Program-made: the position numbers and the translations under genes
In this document: piece by piece, positions 17,868 to 26,889 of the stretch
How the letters are laid out: the number at the start of each line of letters is the position of its first letter
Position numbering within the stretch: position 1 is the stretch's first letter
Notes under the pieces: generated by a model
The model's database searches: none
What the model saw: the letters and a program-made list of their open reading frames with translations, nothing else
What the model was told of the DNA's origin: nothing
NCBI RefSeq assembly: GCF_036192275.1
Contig: NZ_CP108088.1
Span: 8,356,001-8,420,000 of the forward strand
Length of the DNA: 64,000 nt
Direction: 5' to 3'
From: Streptomyces sp. NBC_00250
GTDB lineage: Bacteria; Actinomycetota; Actinomycetes; Streptomycetales; Streptomycetaceae

Positions 17868-18336
17868 GGGCAGGGCGGTCGTGGGCCTGTGCGTCGAACG
17901 GCAGTCCGCCCTCAGTTCGTGACCGCCGGTGTGCCGAACTTCCAGCACCGATCCGCGCGGCAGCAAGCTCGTCGTCAACCCATCCTCACCATGCCCGGTC
18001 GGATGCATGAGAGGTCGGACTATGTGGTGGAAGGTTGATCAATTGTGACAGCCAGAGTGAGCTCTTCTGCTTGAGCAGGCAAAAATAAGAACAGGAATCT
18101 CCAAACCGCTTGTGGATTCGGTACGCTAGCTCCGTCGCGACAGCGATTCATCCCAGGAATTGAGCTCTGCTCCGGGCTTGCGTTGCCCCCCGAAGGTCGG
18201 AACATCGGTCTGGCCTTCCGGGCGCAACGACGGAAGCTCCGTCCCCCCCGATGCGGCCACGGACCAGGGCGCCCTACCCCCTGCGCCCCCGAGCCGCGTG
18301 CGTCACCACACCCCCAAGTCAAAGGTCTCCCCTCCG
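17868..18336. other. Intergenic region upstream of the metalloprotease gene
   Basis: I see no gene. An AT-rich patch at about 18040-18120 (TTGATCAATTGTGACAG, then AAAAATAAGAACAGG) stands out from the flanks. It is the likeliest promoter or operator region for the gene starting at 18337. No precise promoter could be fixed. Confidence 0.35.
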
Positions 18337-19740
18337 ATGGCATTTCGCCTATTCCCCTCCCGAGCCGCTACCGGCTTACCTGCCCTGCTCACCGGGCCCG
18401 CGCGGCGCCCGGCCTTCAAGGTCGCCCCGCTGATCGCGGCGGGCACCACGTGCGTCGTGGCCGCCGCTCAGGCGCTCTTCGCGTCACCGGTCGCTGCCGC
18501 CCCGGAACTCGTCGACCGCCACGCTGTGGTGCTCGTCAACTTCAAGAACCACCCTCTCGCCGACGCACAGAAGACGCATGACCTGGCCGTGCAGAACTTC
18601 TTCGGCGCTGGCGACTCCCTCGCCTCGTACTACGCGGAAAACTCCGGCCATCGGATGAGCGTCGTCCCAGCCAAGGGCGATGGCGTGTTCGGGCCGTTCA
18701 CGATCGACCTGGACGACTCCGCCGCGTGTGAAACCGGCAAGATAGCCGAACTCGCCCGCAAAGCGGTCTCCGACGTGGAGTACGACCGCATCTCGGTCGT
18801 CTTCCGAACCGATTTCTGCGGCAGCTGGTGGGGGCTGGGCTCACAGCCCGGCCCCGTCACCTGGTTCCACGAAGGAGCGGTCGCCGACAAGGCCGCCGTC
18901 TACCACGAGGTGGGACACAACCTCGGATTCGCTCACCAGGAACGTGAGTTGTGCCCGGCCGGCACCCTTACCGACTGCACTCGCGACGGCTACAGCAGCC
19001 GCACTCCCATGGGCGCCGGCGGTGCGAAGAAGGGCCTGAGCGCGCCCGAGCTCCTGGCCCACCAGTGGCTCACGACCCAGCAGACCGTCACACCCACCGG
19101 CTCCACGACGGTGCGTCTCACCCCACTGCACACGGCGGGCACCTCCGGGGTCCGCGCGGTCGACCTTCCGCTCAACGCGCACGGCGACCGCATCGTCATC
19201 GAATACCGCATCCCCGATGCCGCCACCCGTGACATCGACATCGCCCAGGGTGTGAACCTCTACCGCGTCCCGGAAGGCCGCTACGACCACGCGGTCATGG
19301 TCAGCAATGCCAAGCGGGACGACACGTCGGCCCGCGGCTCGTTCGCAGCCGGCAGCACCCCGCTCACCGACACCGCGGCGCAGCTGTCGATCAGCGTCGA
19401 GCGGGTCAGCGCCACGGGGGCCGACGTCCGGATCCGGCTCGGCGCCGATGCCAAGACCGATCCGGGTGCGGCGCTTCCCGCGGCCCGACCCTCCGGGGTG
19501 CGTTCCCGGTCCGCCAGCACCGCGGCCCCGGCACCCCACACCACCGAAGACCCTGCTGCCATCGGCCCCGTCACCGTCGCCCCCGGCCCGTCGGCCCACG
19601 GCGAAGCGCTCGCCACCACCGGAGCCGGTCCCGCCGCCGAAAATGCCGTGAGCGCCGGCATCATCGGATGCGCCCTCATCGCCGTCGGCGGCGGCACCGT
19701 CTTCTTCCTGCGTCGACGCAGCGCGCGCGGGAGGCACTGA
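18337..19740 (+). CDS. Secreted, wall-anchored metzincin-type zinc metalloprotease (M11/gametolysin-like) with LAxTG signal
   Basis: The 467-residue protein has a signal peptide ending SPVAAAPE. Its extended zinc site HEVGHNLGFAH (His190, His194, His200) is the HExxHxxGxxH signature of metzincins, close to the gametolysin/M11 type. The C-terminus has a Pro/Ala/Thr-rich linker, then LATTG (residues 425-429), a hydrophobic segment and an RRRSARGRH tail. This is the signal layout recognised by class E sortases of high-GC Gram-positives, so the protease is probably attached to peptidoglycan. It lies between glycosidase and ThuA-lectin genes, which suggests joint attack on a glycoprotein. ATG 18337 was chosen because translation upstream lacks a signal-like start. 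Confidence 0.85.
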   Translation: MAFRLFPSRAATGLPALLTGPARRPAFKVAPLIAAGTTCVVAAAQALFASPVAAAPELVDRHAVVLVNFKNHPLADAQKTHDLAVQNFFGAGDSLASYYAENSGHRMSVVPAKGDGVFGPFTIDLDDSAACETGKIAELARKAVSDVEYDRISVVFRTDFCGSWWGLGSQPGPVTWFHEGAVADKAAVYHEVGHNLGFAHQERELCPAGTLTDCTRDGYSSRTPMGAGGAKKGLSAPELLAHQWLTTQQTVTPTGSTTVRLTPLHTAGTSGVRAVDLPLNAHGDRIVIEYRIPDAATRDIDIAQGVNLYRVPEGRYDHAVMVSNAKRDDTSARGSFAAGSTPLTDTAAQLSISVERVSATGADVRIRLGADAKTDPGAALPAARPSGVRSRSASTAAPAPHTTEDPAAIGPVTVAPGPSAHGEALATTGAGPAAENAVSAGIIGCALIAVGGGTVFFLRRRSARGRH

Positions 19741-19883
19741 GACTCATCCGGCCCGGGGCGGCGGCATCCTCGTCGCCGACCCGGGCCCGTACCGCATCGT
19801 CGACCTCGGCAGCCTCGCGGCTGGCACGAAGATGTGGTGCGCACGTGTCAAGGCACCCTTACCCAGAAGCGGAAGGACTCCAC

Positions 19884-21437
19884 GTGATCAGAAGAGCCTT
19901 GTCGTTCCTCGCCACGGCCCTGGCGACCACGCTCGCCCTCGCCCCGGCGGCGGATGCGTCGGCGGCTCCGGCCGACCCGTCGTACAAGGTGCTCGTGTTT
20001 TCGAAGACGGACACCTTCCGGCACGACTCCATTCCCACGGCCATCCAGACGATCAAAGATCTGGGGGCCGCCAACGGATTCACCGTGGACGTCACGGAGG
20101 ACGACACCGTCTTCACCCGGACCGGTCTCTCCCCCTACAAAACGGTCGTGTTCGCCTCCACCACCGGCGATGTCCTCAACGACGCGGAGCAGGCGGCGTT
20201 TGAGGGGTACATCCGCAGTGGCGGCGGCTACGTGGGGATCCACGCCGCCGCCGACACCGAGTACTCCTGGCCGTTCTACGGGGAGCTCGTCGGTGCGTAC
20301 TTCAAGACCCACCCCGCCCAGCAGCAAGCTGCTGTCAAGGTCGAGGACCTGGTTAACCCCAGCACCGCGCACCTGCCCGCATCATGGAGCCGTTTCGACG
20401 AGTGGTACGCCTACAGGTCGAACCCCCGGACCACCGTGCATGTCCTGGCGTCCCTCGACGAGACCAGCTACAGCGCCGGCAGCGGCGCCATGGGTGACCA
20501 CCCGATCACGTGGTGCAAGAACCACCAGGGTGGACGCTCCTGGTACACCGGCATGGGCCACACCAAGGACTCCTATGCCGACCCGGCGTTCCGGAAGATG
20601 CTTCTGGGCGGGATCCGCTACACGGCAGGGGCAGTCAATGCCGACTGCACACCCTCGGGCGGCGGGACGGGCACCGTCCAAGCCGAGTCGTTCCAGACGG
20701 GGCAGGGTGTCCGGCCCGTCACCAAGGAGGGGGCCGACAACGGCCAGACGCTCGGCTACCTCGACCCGGGCGACTGGGTCTCGTACGCGAACCTCCCGGT
20801 CGGCGGATCGACCACCTTCAAGGCGCGTGTCGTTTCTGGCGGGGCGGGCGGCACGATCCAGATCCGTGACGGCTCCCCGACCGGCCCGGTCCTCGGCTCC
20901 GTCGCCGTCCCGAACACCGGGGGCTGGACGGCCTTCAAGGACGTCTCGACGACCTTGAAGGCCGTGCCCTCTGGTCGCGCAGACGTCCATCTGACCTTCA
21001 CCGGTACAGGCTCAAGCCTCTTCGACGTCGACGACTTCGCCTTCAGTGCCCCGGCACCCGGCCCGATGCTCGGCCTCGCGGGCAAGTGCCTGGACGTCTC
21101 CGGCGCCGCCACCACGAACGGCACCCAGGTTCAGCTCTCCACGTGCAACGGCGGGTACGCCCAACAGTGGACCCGCACCCCGTCCGGTGAACTGCGCGCC
21201 CTCGGCAAGTGCCTCGACGTCTTCGGCGGAGGTATCGCCGACGGCACCAAGGTCGAGCTGTGGGACTGCAACGCGACGGGCGCCCAGCAGTGGACGCCCA
21301 CCCCGGCCGGCGAGCTGCGCAACCCCCGGTCCGGCAAGTGCCTGGACGTCCTCGGTGGAGGTACCACCGACGGAACCAAGGTCCTGTTGTGGACCTGCTG
21401 GGGTGGCGCCAACCAGCGGTGGAGTCTCCCCGCCTGA
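19884..21437 (+). CDS. Secreted ThuA-domain protein with CBM6-like and ricin-type lectin modules
   Basis: GGAAGG seven bases before the GTG at 19884 sets the start of a 517-residue protein. A signal peptide ends near ADASAAPA. The ThuA-like class-I-glutamine-amidotransferase-fold domain (about residues 30-250) starts YKVLVFSKTDTFRHDSIP and has GGGYVGIHAAADTEY. A CBM6-like beta-sandwich follows (VQAESFQTGQGV to DVDDFAFS, about 255-385). A ricin B trefoil with three QQW/QRW repeats (GKCLDV) fills 388-517. ThuA-type domains occur in sugar-catabolic proteins; the exact reaction is not known. The lectin modules indicate binding to polysaccharide or glycoprotein outside the cell. Confidence 0.87.
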   Translation: MIRRALSFLATALATTLALAPAADASAAPADPSYKVLVFSKTDTFRHDSIPTAIQTIKDLGAANGFTVDVTEDDTVFTRTGLSPYKTVVFASTTGDVLNDAEQAAFEGYIRSGGGYVGIHAAADTEYSWPFYGELVGAYFKTHPAQQQAAVKVEDLVNPSTAHLPASWSRFDEWYAYRSNPRTTVHVLASLDETSYSAGSGAMGDHPITWCKNHQGGRSWYTGMGHTKDSYADPAFRKMLLGGIRYTAGAVNADCTPSGGGTGTVQAESFQTGQGVRPVTKEGADNGQTLGYLDPGDWVSYANLPVGGSTTFKARVVSGGAGGTIQIRDGSPTGPVLGSVAVPNTGGWTAFKDVSTTLKAVPSGRADVHLTFTGTGSSLFDVDDFAFSAPAPGPMLGLAGKCLDVSGAATTNGTQVQLSTCNGGYAQQWTRTPSGELRALGKCLDVFGGGIADGTKVELWDCNATGAQQWTPTPAGELRNPRSGKCLDVLGGGTTDGTKVLLWTCWGGANQRWSLPA

Positions 21438-21860
21438 GGTCCCATCCTGGTGGCGGACCCCCTCCCGCATTGCACAGGTAAGCGATTTCCCTGGGTGCCT
21501 TCCGTTCGTCGAGTTGTGGCCAGGTGGCGATGCGCCGCCGCGATCTCGCGATCGAGGGATTCACGGCTCTGCGGGCCGCGTACGCCAGGGGTCGAACAGT
21601 GGCTGCGCGGCACCCTCGGCGCAGCAGGGTCCGCGCTCGGCTGACACCTCCCCGAGGCACGCTGGCGGAGCGATCTGGAAGCACCCCTCACGGTGCGTGC
21701 TGCGGCCGTGACACTGCGGGTCTGCGGTCATCTGCCCGCACGCCGGGCAGCCGCCGCGCCGGACATGCCCCCTGGAGAACGCGCCATCGCCCGGCCCAAC
21801 AGCGGCAGGGCTCGGAAAACAAGGCGCCGCGCGTGTTTTGCCTGTGTTGTGGGCGCCACG
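21438..21860. other. Intergenic region, no gene recognised
   Basis: The region between the ThuA gene and the LuxR promoter holds only short frames that mirror one another on both strands. No terminator with a convincing stem was seen. Confidence 0.4.
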
Positions 21861-21889
21861 TTGCCGTGTCTGCTGGATCGACCTACCGT
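21861..21889 (+). promoter_or_regulatory. HrdB-like promoter, probably leaderless transcript
   Basis: TTGCCG (21861-21866), a 17-base spacer and TACCGT (21884-21889) lie seven bases before ATG 21897. The stretch from GACCTAC to ATGGCCACT is nearly identical to that of the paralogue starting at 1548. There is no Shine-Dalgarno sequence. Confidence 0.6.
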
Positions 21890-21896
21890 TCCGGAT

Positions 21897-24236
21897 ATGG
21901 CCACTCCTGTGCGGACTCGCTGGGGTGATACCGGCATGCCGGTGGAGTTGACGACCTTCGTGGGGCGTCGGGAGGCCATCACTGCGGTCAGGGCCGCGCT
22001 GTCCGAGTTCCGGGTTGTGACCCTGACGGGTATCGGCGGCGTTGGCAAGACGCGGCTGGCGATGCGGGTGGCTACCGCCCTTCGGAGGGCGTTCGCGGAC
22101 GGTGTGTGGTTCATCGACCTGTCCGCGGCGACGACTCGCACGGCGTTGGACGCGTCCGTGATCGAGGCCCTGCGGATCCACGACCGGTCGGGGCATGAGG
22201 CCGCGGACGTCATCCTGGACTTCCTGTCCGAGCGGCAGGTTCTGCTCCTCCTCGACAACTGCGAACAGATCGTCGCTGAGGCCGCGTCCTTGATCAACAG
22301 GGTGATCCGCCGGGCGCCGCGGGTACGGATCTTGGCGACGAGCCGCGAACGCCTGTGGGCGACCGGTGAGTGTGTGTGGCGGGTTCCGCCACTGCGCGTC
22401 CCGGATCCGGATCTCAGAGTGGGAGGCGCGCGGAGTGCACCGGCGCCGGTGCAGTACCCGGCGCTGGTGCTGTTCGCGGAGCGGGCCGCGGCGGCCAGTG
22501 GGGCCTCCCCTGACAGGGAGGACTGGCCGGAGGTGGCGCGGTTGTGCCGCAGGCTGGACGGTTTGCCTCTGGCCATCGAGCTGGCCGCCGTCCAGACCCG
22601 GGTGTTCTCCCCGGGGCAGCTGGTCCGGCGTTACGACGAGCGGCTCGGGGCGATGGGCACGCCCGACCGCACGGTGCCCGACCGGCACCGCACCCTGGAG
22701 GCGGCGATCGAATGGAGTTATGAACTGTGCACGCCGCACGAGCGGCTCCTGTGGTCCCGGGCTTCGGTGTTTGCCGGCAGGTTCGGCCTGGATGCGGCCG
22801 AAGGCGTCTGCTCGGGCGAGGACCTACCGCGGGAGGAGGTCCTGGACATCCTCGCCGGACTGGTGGACAAATCGATCCTGGTCCCCGAGGAAGAACTCGG
22901 CGAGCTGCAGTACCGGCTGCTCGAAACCCTCGCCCAGTACGGGGCCACCCGGCTGCGCGCAGCGGGCGAAGAGGGGATGCTCGCCAGGCGCCACCGCGAC
23001 TGGTACCTGCAGCAGACCGAGAAGATGGCCACGCAGTGGTGGGGCCCCGACCAGCTGGACTGGTCGCGGTGGTTGCGTCGTGAGTACCGCAATCTGCGGG
23101 CCGCTGTGGAGTACTGCGTGACGACGACAGGGGAAGGACAGGCCGGGCTGAAGCTCACCGCCGGACTGCTGCCGCACTGGCATGCGGGCGCTGAGGCGAG
23201 TGAGGGGCGGCTGTGGCTGGAGAGGGCCCTGGCCGCCGACACGGAACCCACCCTGGCCCGCGCGATGGCCCTCCGGAGTCTGGCCTCGATCTGCGCCAGG
23301 CGGGCGGACTACGCCCCTGCCGAGGCGGCCCTGAAAGACTGCCACATCGTGGCGCGGCACCTGAACGACCCGCTCATGGTCGCCCGTGCGCACAGCGTCG
23401 AGGCGGAGCTGGCGGTGAACCAGGCCGACTACGCCACGGTGCTCGCCCGCGCGAAGCAGGCACTGGCGTGCCCCGAGTACGCCGGAGGGCCGGAGCGGGC
23501 ACAGCTGTTGGCCGCTGTGATCATCGCGCACGCGATGCTCGGCCACTACGACGAGGCGGTCAGCGCCCACGAGGAGGCAGAACGCTGCAGCGTGGAGTTC
23601 GGGGGGCATGCGGACCTAGTGTGGGCGCTGGCCGGCCGGGCCATCGCGGAGTTCGGCGCCGGCGACCACCAAGCGGTGATCCGGTATGCGAGGGAATGCA
23701 TCCGGATCGCACGTGACTATGACAACGTGATGGGTCTGGCCACTTCCTTTTTGCTACTGGTTCGCTCCTTGGTGGCCGAGGGCGATTTCGGACGCGCCGC
23801 CGAACTCCTCGGAGCGCGTCGGCAGGTCTGCAACGAGCTCGGAGTACCTGCCCTCAGCGAGATGGAGTCCGCGGTGAATGATGCTCTCGCCGCGCAGCTC
23901 AGAGCGGAGCTCGGTGGGACGCCCTTCGAGGCGGCCGTGGCGCGGGGCTACGCCCTCGATCTCGACGCGGCGATCGACCATGCGCTCGGCATCGAAGGCG
24001 ATGAACCCGGGCGGTCTGCCGATGCGGGCACCGCGGACGCGGAGCCCAGTCTGCTGACCCCACGGGAACGCCAGGTCGCGGGCCTGGTGGCAAGGGGCCT
24101 GTCCAACCGGAAGATCGCCGAGGACCTGGTGATCTCCCCACGGACCGTCGAAGGGCACGTGGATCACATCCTCACGAAGCTCGGCTTCACCTCTCGCGCC
24201 CACATAGCCGCCTGGGCCGCCCGTCAGGGCGGCTGA
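21897..24236 (+). CDS. LuxR-family ATPase transcriptional regulator (NB-ARC-like)
   Basis: The 779-residue protein begins MATPVRTRWGDTGMPVEL. It has Walker A GIGGVGKT near residue 50, Walker B VLLLLDNCEQI, and a GLPLAIELAA motif typical of NB-ARC/STAND ATPases. A helical TPR-like sensor region follows. A C-terminal LuxR HTH (LTPRERQVAGLVARGLSNRK then SPRTVEGHVDHILTKLGF) ends at residue 779. It is a cytoplasmic ATP-dependent regulator with an unknown inducer. It is the full-length sister of the gene cut by the left window edge. The next gene, 24294, is a further paralogue about 57 bases downstream and is probably co-transcribed. Confidence 0.9.
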   Translation: MATPVRTRWGDTGMPVELTTFVGRREAITAVRAALSEFRVVTLTGIGGVGKTRLAMRVATALRRAFADGVWFIDLSAATTRTALDASVIEALRIHDRSGHEAADVILDFLSERQVLLLLDNCEQIVAEAASLINRVIRRAPRVRILATSRERLWATGECVWRVPPLRVPDPDLRVGGARSAPAPVQYPALVLFAERAAAASGASPDREDWPEVARLCRRLDGLPLAIELAAVQTRVFSPGQLVRRYDERLGAMGTPDRTVPDRHRTLEAAIEWSYELCTPHERLLWSRASVFAGRFGLDAAEGVCSGEDLPREEVLDILAGLVDKSILVPEEELGELQYRLLETLAQYGATRLRAAGEEGMLARRHRDWYLQQTEKMATQWWGPDQLDWSRWLRREYRNLRAAVEYCVTTTGEGQAGLKLTAGLLPHWHAGAEASEGRLWLERALAADTEPTLARAMALRSLASICARRADYAPAEAALKDCHIVARHLNDPLMVARAHSVEAELAVNQADYATVLARAKQALACPEYAGGPERAQLLAAVIIAHAMLGHYDEAVSAHEEAERCSVEFGGHADLVWALAGRAIAEFGAGDHQAVIRYARECIRIARDYDNVMGLATSFLLLVRSLVAEGDFGRAAELLGARRQVCNELGVPALSEMESAVNDALAAQLRAELGGTPFEAAVARGYALDLDAAIDHALGIEGDEPGRSADAGTADAEPSLLTPRERQVAGLVARGLSNRKIAEDLVISPRTVEGHVDHILTKLGFTSRAHIAAWAARQGG

Positions 24237-24293
24237 CAAGGAGCAGCAGTCGCAGATGCGATCGTCCCAAGAGAGCGGGTGCAACCATTGAAC

Positions 24294-26657
24294 ATGGCAG
24301 ATACCGTTCCGTTCCACCGCGGCTCCACCGGGGAGATGCCCGCCGAGCTGACGAGCTTCGTGGGGCGGATGGAGGACATCGGCAAAGTGAGTGCGCTCCT
24401 GTCCGATTCCAGGGTGGTCACGCTGACCGGACCCGGAGGCATCGGCAAGACACGGCTCGCCCTGCAGGTGGCCACTCGGGTTCGCCGGTCGTTCGGGGGC
24501 GGCATGCGCTTCGTCGACCTGGCGCCCCTGACGGACGGTGGTCTACTGGCCTACTCGCTGGTGGACGCACTGAGGATCGACAGCGCGGCCAGGGGCGGTG
24601 GGCTGGAGGCTGTCACTGCCTTCCTTCGCGAGCGGAACATGCTCCTGGTGCTCGACAACTGCGAGCACGTCGCTTCGGCCTGTGCGGAACTCATCCGTGT
24701 GGTCCTGCAGCAGGCCCCTGATGTCCGGATGCTCGTGACCAGCCGGCACTCCTTGGGCATGAGAGGAGAGCCCGAGTGGCCTGTGAAGGCGCTTCCGGTG
24801 CCGGCTCCGCAGGATCCGGGCGGTGGTCGTCCCATGACGCTTGCGGCTGCCGCCGAGTATCCAGGGATTACGCTGTTCGCCCAGCGCGCCGCAGCAGCGA
24901 GCGGATTCCTTCTCTCGGAGGAGAACGTAGCCACGGTCGCACTGGTCTGCCTTCGGCTGGACGGCCTGCCGCTGGCGCTCGAGTTGGCCGCAGGCCTGAC
25001 TCGGGTGTTGTCCCCGGGGCAGATCCTCCAGTATATCGAGAACCAGTCTGGTGTCCTGGCGACGAGGGACCGCGCGGTCCCCACCCGGCAACGCTCCCTG
25101 AGGGCCACCGTCGACTGGAGCCATGAGCTCTGTTCGGACGAAGAACGCCTGCTGTGGGCTCGGTCCTCTGTGTTCGCCGGCTGGTTCGGCCTGGCTGCGG
25201 CCGAGGACGTGTGCGGCGGGGAGGACCTGCCGGCCGGGCTGGTCCTCGAGACGGTCACCGGCCTCGCGGACAAGTCGATCTTGATGAGGCAGGAGCGGCT
25301 CGGAGGCGTGCAGTACCGGTTTCTGGACACGCTCGCTCAGTACGGGCGGGAGCGCTTGCAAGAGTCCGGCCGTCAGCCTGAATTCGCCCGGCGGCATCGG
25401 AACTGGTTCCTTGCCGTGGCCACGCAGATGGAGAAGGAGTGGTTCGGCCCCGAGCAAGTCCGTTGGGCGGGGCGGATGCGGGCGATGCGCGCCGATCTGC
25501 GCGCCGCTCTCGAGTTCAGTCTCTCCGCTCCTGGTGAGAGCCAGGAGGCCATTCGGATCCTCGCGGCCATGGACGCATGTTGGGTTGCGTCCGGGCCTGT
25601 AGGGGAAGGCCGCCACTGGCTGAAGCGGGCGCTCGCCCTCGATACCGAGCCGTCACGTGCGCGGGCCGGCGCCCTGAGGACCTTGGGGCATCTTACCTCC
25701 ATCCAGGGCGATCAGGCCGCTTCCGCAGGGGTGCAGCGGGAGTGCGAGAGCCTCGCGGAGCGATTCGGAGACCGGCCACTGGCGGCGAGTTCCCTGGCCA
25801 GTCAAGGGCTGATCGCCCTGAGCGACGGTGACCTGGCCGCGGCAGTCGCACTGGGTAAAGAAGCTCTGCGACGCCTTGGAGAGGTGGACGGGACGGACTC
25901 GGCCGAGCTGCAGGCCAAGGTGCAGGCGCTCCTCCTGCTGGCCCTGGCCCAAGACCAGCTCGGAGACTTCGACCAAGCCGCAGCAGCCGCCGAGGAGGCC
26001 CTCGGCTACTGCGTGAACCACGGGGAGCAGTGGTTTCGCTCCTGGGCGCTCATCGCCCTCGGCTTCGCCGAACTCGGCCGACTCGATCCGATCGCAGCAG
26101 TCGGCCGAGGGCGTGAAGTCCTCCGGATCGCGCAGGCCTTCAGGGACATCACGGGCACGGGCCTGGCCACCCTGCTCATGGCGGGGGCGGGTGTCGTCAG
26201 TGGCGAGAACGAGCGCGGCGCCGTTCTCCTGGGCATCACCGAGAGGCTGGGCGAGAAGGCCACGCTGCTCAGGTCCATCGCCTTCTACGACAGCACGAGG
26301 AAGCTCTTTGGGAAACTGGCCCGCGAGCAACTCGGCGAGGGCCCGTTCGACGCAGCCGTGGCCCGCGGGCACGGCTTCGGCATCGACCAGGCGGTCGCTT
26401 TCGCCCTCGGCGTGACCATTGGCGAGGATGCGACTGCCCGGACCGGGTCGCCCGCGTCTGGCAAGGATCTGCTGAGCCGCCGGGAGTGGGAGGTCGCCAC
26501 TCAGGTCTTCCGGGGTCTGTCCAATAAGGAGATCGCCGCAGCACTGGCCATCTCCCCGCGCACCGCTGAGGGCCATGTCCAGAAGATCCTCGTCAAGCTC
26601 GGGTTCCGCTCCCGCACACAGATCGTCACCTGGATGGCCGGCCACTCAGACGCTTGA
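24294..26657 (+). CDS. LuxR-family ATPase transcriptional regulator, second tandem paralogue
   Basis: This 787-residue regulator has the same layout as its upstream neighbour: MADTVPFHRGSTGEMPAEL, Walker A GPGGIGKT, Walker B MLLVLDNCEHV, GLPLALELAAGLTRV, a TPR-like region and a C-terminal HTH (LSRREWEVATQVFRGLSNKE then SPRTAEGHVQKILVKLGF). The start is chosen at ATG 24294 because it aligns with the paralogues; a GTG at 24279 would add five residues. The tandem copies share overall design but have diverged, so they probably sense different signals. The HATPase gene follows after its own promoter module. Confidence 0.88.
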   Translation: MADTVPFHRGSTGEMPAELTSFVGRMEDIGKVSALLSDSRVVTLTGPGGIGKTRLALQVATRVRRSFGGGMRFVDLAPLTDGGLLAYSLVDALRIDSAARGGGLEAVTAFLRERNMLLVLDNCEHVASACAELIRVVLQQAPDVRMLVTSRHSLGMRGEPEWPVKALPVPAPQDPGGGRPMTLAAAAEYPGITLFAQRAAAASGFLLSEENVATVALVCLRLDGLPLALELAAGLTRVLSPGQILQYIENQSGVLATRDRAVPTRQRSLRATVDWSHELCSDEERLLWARSSVFAGWFGLAAAEDVCGGEDLPAGLVLETVTGLADKSILMRQERLGGVQYRFLDTLAQYGRERLQESGRQPEFARRHRNWFLAVATQMEKEWFGPEQVRWAGRMRAMRADLRAALEFSLSAPGESQEAIRILAAMDACWVASGPVGEGRHWLKRALALDTEPSRARAGALRTLGHLTSIQGDQAASAGVQRECESLAERFGDRPLAASSLASQGLIALSDGDLAAAVALGKEALRRLGEVDGTDSAELQAKVQALLLLALAQDQLGDFDQAAAAAEEALGYCVNHGEQWFRSWALIALGFAELGRLDPIAAVGRGREVLRIAQAFRDITGTGLATLLMAGAGVVSGENERGAVLLGITERLGEKATLLRSIAFYDSTRKLFGKLAREQLGEGPFDAAVARGHGFGIDQAVAFALGVTIGEDATARTGSPASGKDLLSRREWEVATQVFRGLSNKEIAAALAISPRTAEGHVQKILVKLGFRSRTQIVTWMAGHSDA

Positions 26658-26778
26658 GCCCTGGGCGGTGATCCTCTACCGACCGCCGACGATGACGATT
26701 CTGGCGGGGTAGGGCCCGGCCCGCGTAGACCTTCCCCCCAGTACCTGGAACGTGCTGCCACACCTGCCATCCGGCACC

Positions 26779-26804
26779 CCAGGTACTACGCGGGTCGTAC
26801 CTGG
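26779..26804. promoter_or_regulatory. Operator-like inverted repeat CCAGGTAC-10-GTACCTGG
   Basis: CCAGGTAC (26779-26786) and GTACCTGG (26797-26804) form perfect 8-bp arms just five bases upstream of the shared promoter box at 26809. The spacing fits a dimeric regulator site. The other two copies of the promoter module lack this repeat. Confidence 0.5.
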
Positions 26805-26808
26805 CAGC

Positions 26809-26861
26809 GAACAGGTAGTACTACGGCTGTGCGGGGTGGGTGGACCGGCGAGTGTGGATAC
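26809..26861 (+). promoter_or_regulatory. Shared promoter module, copy 3
   Basis: The 24-bp box at 26809-26832 is identical to copy 1 and differs by one base from copy 2. GGACCGGC begins ten bases downstream (26842) and GTGTGGATACA ends near 26862, as in the other copies. It lies about 30-80 bases upstream of the HATPase start at 26890. Confidence 0.7.
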
Positions 26862-26889
26862 ATCGTCCGATTCATCCCTTGGAGTCCTG

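Noticed and set aside
17358..18008. 216-residue minus-strand frame
   Set aside because: It is Arg/Pro/His-rich with no motif, and overlaps a plus-strand frame that has at least an HTH-like segment.
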